NCBI RefSeq assembly: GCF_000192475.1
Contig: NZ_AEYW01000014.1
Location: forward strand, 1-64,000
Source of the DNA: Ruegeria conchae
Lineage (GTDB): Bacteria > Pseudomonadota > Alphaproteobacteria > Rhodobacterales > Rhodobacteraceae
DNA: 64,000 nucleotides
Reading direction: 5' to 3'
A program made the translations under genes and the position numbers. Shown here one piece after another: positions 61,525 to 64,000 of the stretch. Each line of letters opens with the position of its first letter. Position 1 is the first letter of the stretch. Under the pieces are notes generated by a model. The model was not told the DNA's origin and searched no databases. It saw only the letters and a list, made by a program, of their open reading frames with translations.

Positions 61525-61949
61525 CATTGGGGGGATTGGTCCTGCGCTACGGCGTGTTCGCAGTCATCGCAACGATTGCAAACCTGACGACCCAACGGCT
61601 GGTTTTGCACTGGGGCGAAGGTTTGGGCCTCTTTGTCATTGCCATGGGCGCAGGTACATTTGTGGGACTGGTCATAAAGTACCTTTTGGACAAACGCTGG
61701 ATCTTCTATGACCTGTCCTCGGGCGCTGCGGCGCATGGCAAGAAGTTCACGCTCTACACCATCATGGGGCTGGTCACGACGGTAATCTTCTGGGGTTCCG
61801 AAACAGCATGCTGGCTGATCTGGAAAACCGACCTTGCACGGGAGATCGGTGCCGTGATCGGCCTGACCATCGGCTATGTGGTAAAATACAATCTGGACCG
61901 GCGCTACGTGTTCACCGACGCGATGCTGTCGCTGGGGCGTGCGACATGA
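61521..61949 (+). CDS. GtrA-family membrane protein (Rv3789-like context)
   Basis: I choose the ATG at 61521, which overlaps the upstream stop as ATGA; the longer frame from 61359 reads through the UbiA gene. The 142-residue protein has four membrane helices and the GtrA motifs LRYGVFAVIATIANLTTQ, KYLLDKRWIFYD and KYNLDRRYVF. In mycobacteria a GtrA-like protein (Rv3789) sits beside dprE1 and has been linked to handling of decaprenyl-phosphoryl-arabinose. The same neighbourhood here suggests an equivalent role. The DprE1-like gene overlaps its stop by four bases. Confidence 0.88.
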   Translation: MTLGGLVLRYGVFAVIATIANLTTQRLVLHWGEGLGLFVIAMGAGTFVGLVIKYLLDKRWIFYDLSSGAAAHGKKFTLYTIMGLVTTVIFWGSETACWLIWKTDLAREIGAVIGLTIGYVVKYNLDRRYVFTDAMLSLGRAT

Positions 61950-63271
61950 TGCTCAGCGGATGGGGGCGCTTTCCAGTCATCTACGCTCCGGTCGTTGATA
62001 GGCCGCGTTCCGAGGCAGAATTGACCGCTGCCCAGGCCAAAGGCGGCGTCATCGCGCGCGGAAACGGGCGTGCCTATGGGGACAGCGCCGTCAGCCGTCG
62101 TGGTACAATCGATATGCGTCACTTCAACCGCATGATCTCGTTTGATGCGGAAACCGGCATCTTGGTTGCAGAGTCTGGTGTAATGCTGGCGGATGTCATC
62201 ACCTCTTTCCTGCCGCGCGGCTGGTTCCCTCTGGTCACGCCGGGCACCAAATTCGTGACCTTGGGAGGCATGATCGCGGCCGATGTACATGGCAAGAACC
62301 ATCATCGTGACGGTTCGATGTCGGCGGCCCTCGAATGGGTGGATGTCATGGATCAATCCGGTCAGGTGCACCGGGCATCCCGCACACAAAACCCGGAACT
62401 ATTTGACTGGGTACCTGGCAGCATGGGACTGACCGGAATAATCCTGCGGGCAGCCATTCGCCTGCAATCGGTCGAGACCGGCTGGATCAGGCAAACCACG
62501 ATCCCGGCCAAAAACCTCGCCGAGGCAATGGAGATCTTCGAAACCTCTGACGACAGCCCGTATTCGGTCGCCTGGATCGATTGCCTCAAGGGTGGTGCGA
62601 ACCGGGGCCGATCTCTGGTCATGTTGGGCGAACACGCCTCAGGCGACATGCTGGGCGCGCAGGAAAACGATGACCGATACGCGCTACGCCCCAAGCGAAA
62701 AAAGAGTGTAGCCTTCGACTTTCCGGGTTTTGCCATGTCAGGCCCCTTAGTAAAGGCGTTCAACGCGCTGTACTACCGCGCCGGGCTGCGCAAGGCTGGC
62801 GACAATCTGGTAGATTGGGACAGCTACTTTTATCCTCTGGATGCGATTTTGAACTGGAACCGGGTTTATGGGCGCCGGGGTTTTCTACAATTTCAGTGCG
62901 CATTGCCGCTCGATGCATCCAAAGCAGGTCTCGAAGCTCTGCTCGAGGCGATTTCCGAAGCCGGTGCCGGGTCGTTTCTGGCTGTGCTGAAACGGTTTGG
63001 TGAGCAGTCCAGCAAGTTTTCATTTCCGATGCTCGGCTACACACTGGCGCTGGACTTCCCTGCCACTTCCAAAAACCTAAGGTTGCTTGAGCAGTTGGAC
63101 AGGATCACCATTGCCCATGGGGGCCGTTTTTATCTGGCCAAGGATGCCCGAATGACCGCACAGACGCTGATCGAGAGCGATCCGCGCGTGGCGCGGTTTG
63201 TAGCCCAACGTCAGGACAGCGGTGCCTCTGAAACTTTTCAATCCTCCCAATCCGAAAGGCTAGCGATATGA
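61946..63271 (+). CDS. dprE1: DprE1-like FAD-binding oxidase
   Basis: I choose the ATG at 61946, overlapping the GtrA stop as ATGA; a second ATG follows directly, and the longer frame from 61808 reads through GtrA. The 441-residue protein has the FAD-binding segment ARGNGRAYGDSAV at about residues 33-45, a VHGKNHHRDGS motif, and YLAKDAR with Lys399. It corresponds to decaprenylphosphoryl-beta-D-ribose 2-oxidase. The position matching Cys387 of the Mycobacterium tuberculosis enzyme is Ala368, in YTLALDFP. With the following SDR it should epimerise polyprenyl-phosphoryl-ribose at C2 to the arabinose form. Confidence 0.88.
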   Translation: MMLSGWGRFPVIYAPVVDRPRSEAELTAAQAKGGVIARGNGRAYGDSAVSRRGTIDMRHFNRMISFDAETGILVAESGVMLADVITSFLPRGWFPLVTPGTKFVTLGGMIAADVHGKNHHRDGSMSAALEWVDVMDQSGQVHRASRTQNPELFDWVPGSMGLTGIILRAAIRLQSVETGWIRQTTIPAKNLAEAMEIFETSDDSPYSVAWIDCLKGGANRGRSLVMLGEHASGDMLGAQENDDRYALRPKRKKSVAFDFPGFAMSGPLVKAFNALYYRAGLRKAGDNLVDWDSYFYPLDAILNWNRVYGRRGFLQFQCALPLDASKAGLEALLEAISEAGAGSFLAVLKRFGEQSSKFSFPMLGYTLALDFPATSKNLRLLEQLDRITIAHGGRFYLAKDARMTAQTLIESDPRVARFVAQRQDSGASETFQSSQSERLAI

Positions 63272-64000
63272 GCAAAGATTCCGTTCTCATCCTTGGTGCG
63301 CGCTCGGACATCGGCCTCGCGGTGGCGCATAAATTCGCAAGCCTCGGCCATCCGATCCAGCTTGCGGCGCGTAATGTCGAAACCTTGAAACCCAACCGCG
63401 CCGACATCACGACACGATACAAAGTCGACGTTACACTTCATGAGTTCGATGCGTTGCAGCCTGACAGTTTTGCAGGCTTCGTTGACAGTTTGCCGAAATT
63501 GCCATTGATCGCGGTTTGCGCCGTCGGGTTCATGGGTGAGCAATCGCAGAACGAACAGGACTTAGCAGCCTCCAGCCTGGTCATGCGTTCGAATTACGAA
63601 GGCCCCGCGGGCATTCTGGCTGAACTCGCCAATCGGTTTGAGACGCGTGGTTCCGGTACTCTGGTAGGCATCAGTTCAGTCGCCGGGCTGCGTGGGCGCG
63701 CAACAAACTATGTCTATGGTTCGGCCAAAGCCGGATTTACCGCCTTCCTGTCAGGTCTGAGGAACCGGTTGGCAAAGAAGGGTGTGCATGTGGTGACGGT
63801 TCTGCCTGGTTTTGTCGCCACGCAGATGACCGAAAACCTGGACCTGCCTGAATGGTTGACGGCACAACCGATGGAGGTCGCCGAGAAGATCGCCACAGCT
63901 GTCGAGCGCGGGAAGAACGTGATTTATGTCCGTTCAATCTGGTGGCTGATCATGACGATCATCTGCAACATTCCAGAGAACATATTCAAGAGGCTGAAAC
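63268..64000 (+). CDS. dprE2: DprE2-like SDR, 3' end beyond the right edge
   Basis: The frame starts at an ATG overlapping the DprE1-like stop (ATGA) and is open to the right edge for about 244 residues, close to full length. It has an N-terminal VLILGARSDIG motif, SSVAGLRGRATNYVYGSAKAG with the Tyr-x-x-x-Lys pair, and LPGFVATQM. This is typical of SDRs paired with DprE1, which reduce the 2-keto intermediate to decaprenylphosphoryl-arabinose. A hydrophobic stretch near the visible end (WWLIMTIICNIP) is also usual for DprE2. The last residues are outside the window. Confidence 0.88.
   Translation, partial: MSKDSVLILGARSDIGLAVAHKFASLGHPIQLAARNVETLKPNRADITTRYKVDVTLHEFDALQPDSFAGFVDSLPKLPLIAVCAVGFMGEQSQNEQDLAASSLVMRSNYEGPAGILAELANRFETRGSGTLVGISSVAGLRGRATNYVYGSAKAGFTAFLSGLRNRLAKKGVHVVTVLPGFVATQMTENLDLPEWLTAQPMEVAEKIATAVERGKNVIYVRSIWWLIMTIICNIPENIFKRLK

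Noticed and set aside
1-64000. Possible CRISPR arrays, insertion sequences or phage genes
   Set aside because: I looked for regularly spaced repeats, transposase or integrase motifs and tRNA-like ends and found none that could be supported.

Overview
The window looks like an alphaproteobacterial chromosome segment, most probably from the Rhodobacterales (Roseobacter group). The reasons are a moderately high GC content, an exosortase of the VPLPA-CTERM (XrtD) type next to a protein with a matching C-terminal sorting tail, and the overall style of the exopolysaccharide genes. No ribosomal or other taxonomic marker is present, so the placement is an inference. No tRNA, rRNA, CRISPR array, transposase, integrase or phage gene was seen. 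Almost the whole window is one large surface-polysaccharide locus with a natural-product assembly line inside it.

Layout, left to right. (1) 1-1100: 5' part of a PA14-repeat protein on the minus strand. (2) 1829-6041: a WecG/TagA-type glycosyltransferase, facing a minus-strand operon of secretion ATPase, Wzz-type chain-length protein and BY-kinase. (3) 6857-12130: a tight six-gene block (Rossmann epimerase, TIM-barrel sugar isomerase, GtrB-like GT2, FAD oxidoreductase, GtrA, DPM1-like GT2). (4) 12289-17402: XrtD fused to an EpsI domain, then the complete dTDP-L-rhamnose set in the order rfbC-B-D-A. (5) 17647-19410: the VPLPA-CTERM protein, a clear terminator, and an ExoY-type initiating sugar phosphate transferase. 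(6) 19705-35044: type I PKS (KS-AT-KR-DH-ACP-TE), GT2, an NRPS with a formyltransferase and a luciferase-like monooxygenase built into its A domain, an Sfp-type phosphopantetheinyl transferase, an SGNH-like protein, then a Wzy/WaaL-type membrane protein. (7) 35041-45229: tailoring and sugar genes (acetyltransferase, 2OG-Fe oxygenase, Gfo/Idh, GT2, GMC oxidoreductase, SDR, UDP-galactopyranose-mutase-like flavoprotein, GT4, galE). (8) 45276-52060: minus-strand operon of Wzx flippase, Gfo/Idh-epimerase fusion, GT2, GT4 and epimerase. (9) 52426-59763: PrsT-like TPR lipoprotein, small membrane protein, Wza-type export protein, outer-membrane protein, polytopic membrane protein and a secreted SGNH-like protein. 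(10) 60094-64000: HAD-UbiA fusion, GtrA, DprE1-like and DprE2-like genes, which match the polyprenyl-phosphoryl-arabinose pathway.

How it may work together. The initiating transferase, glycosyltransferases, Wzx, Wzy candidate, Wzz/kinase and Wza form a complete Wzx/Wzy-type export system. Nucleotide sugars come from RfbABCD and GalE. Lipid-linked sugar donors probably come from the two GtrA-containing modules. XrtD would process the VPLPA-CTERM protein as it leaves the cell. The most unusual part is the NRPS-PKS operon: a glycosyltransferase gene lies between the PKS and NRPS genes, and an SGNH-like gene overlaps the phosphopantetheinyl transferase gene. The domain content predicts a small acyl unit built from one glycine and one malonyl unit, possibly formylated and oxidised. 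Its location suggests it decorates a glycan or glycolipid, but nothing in the sequence proves this.
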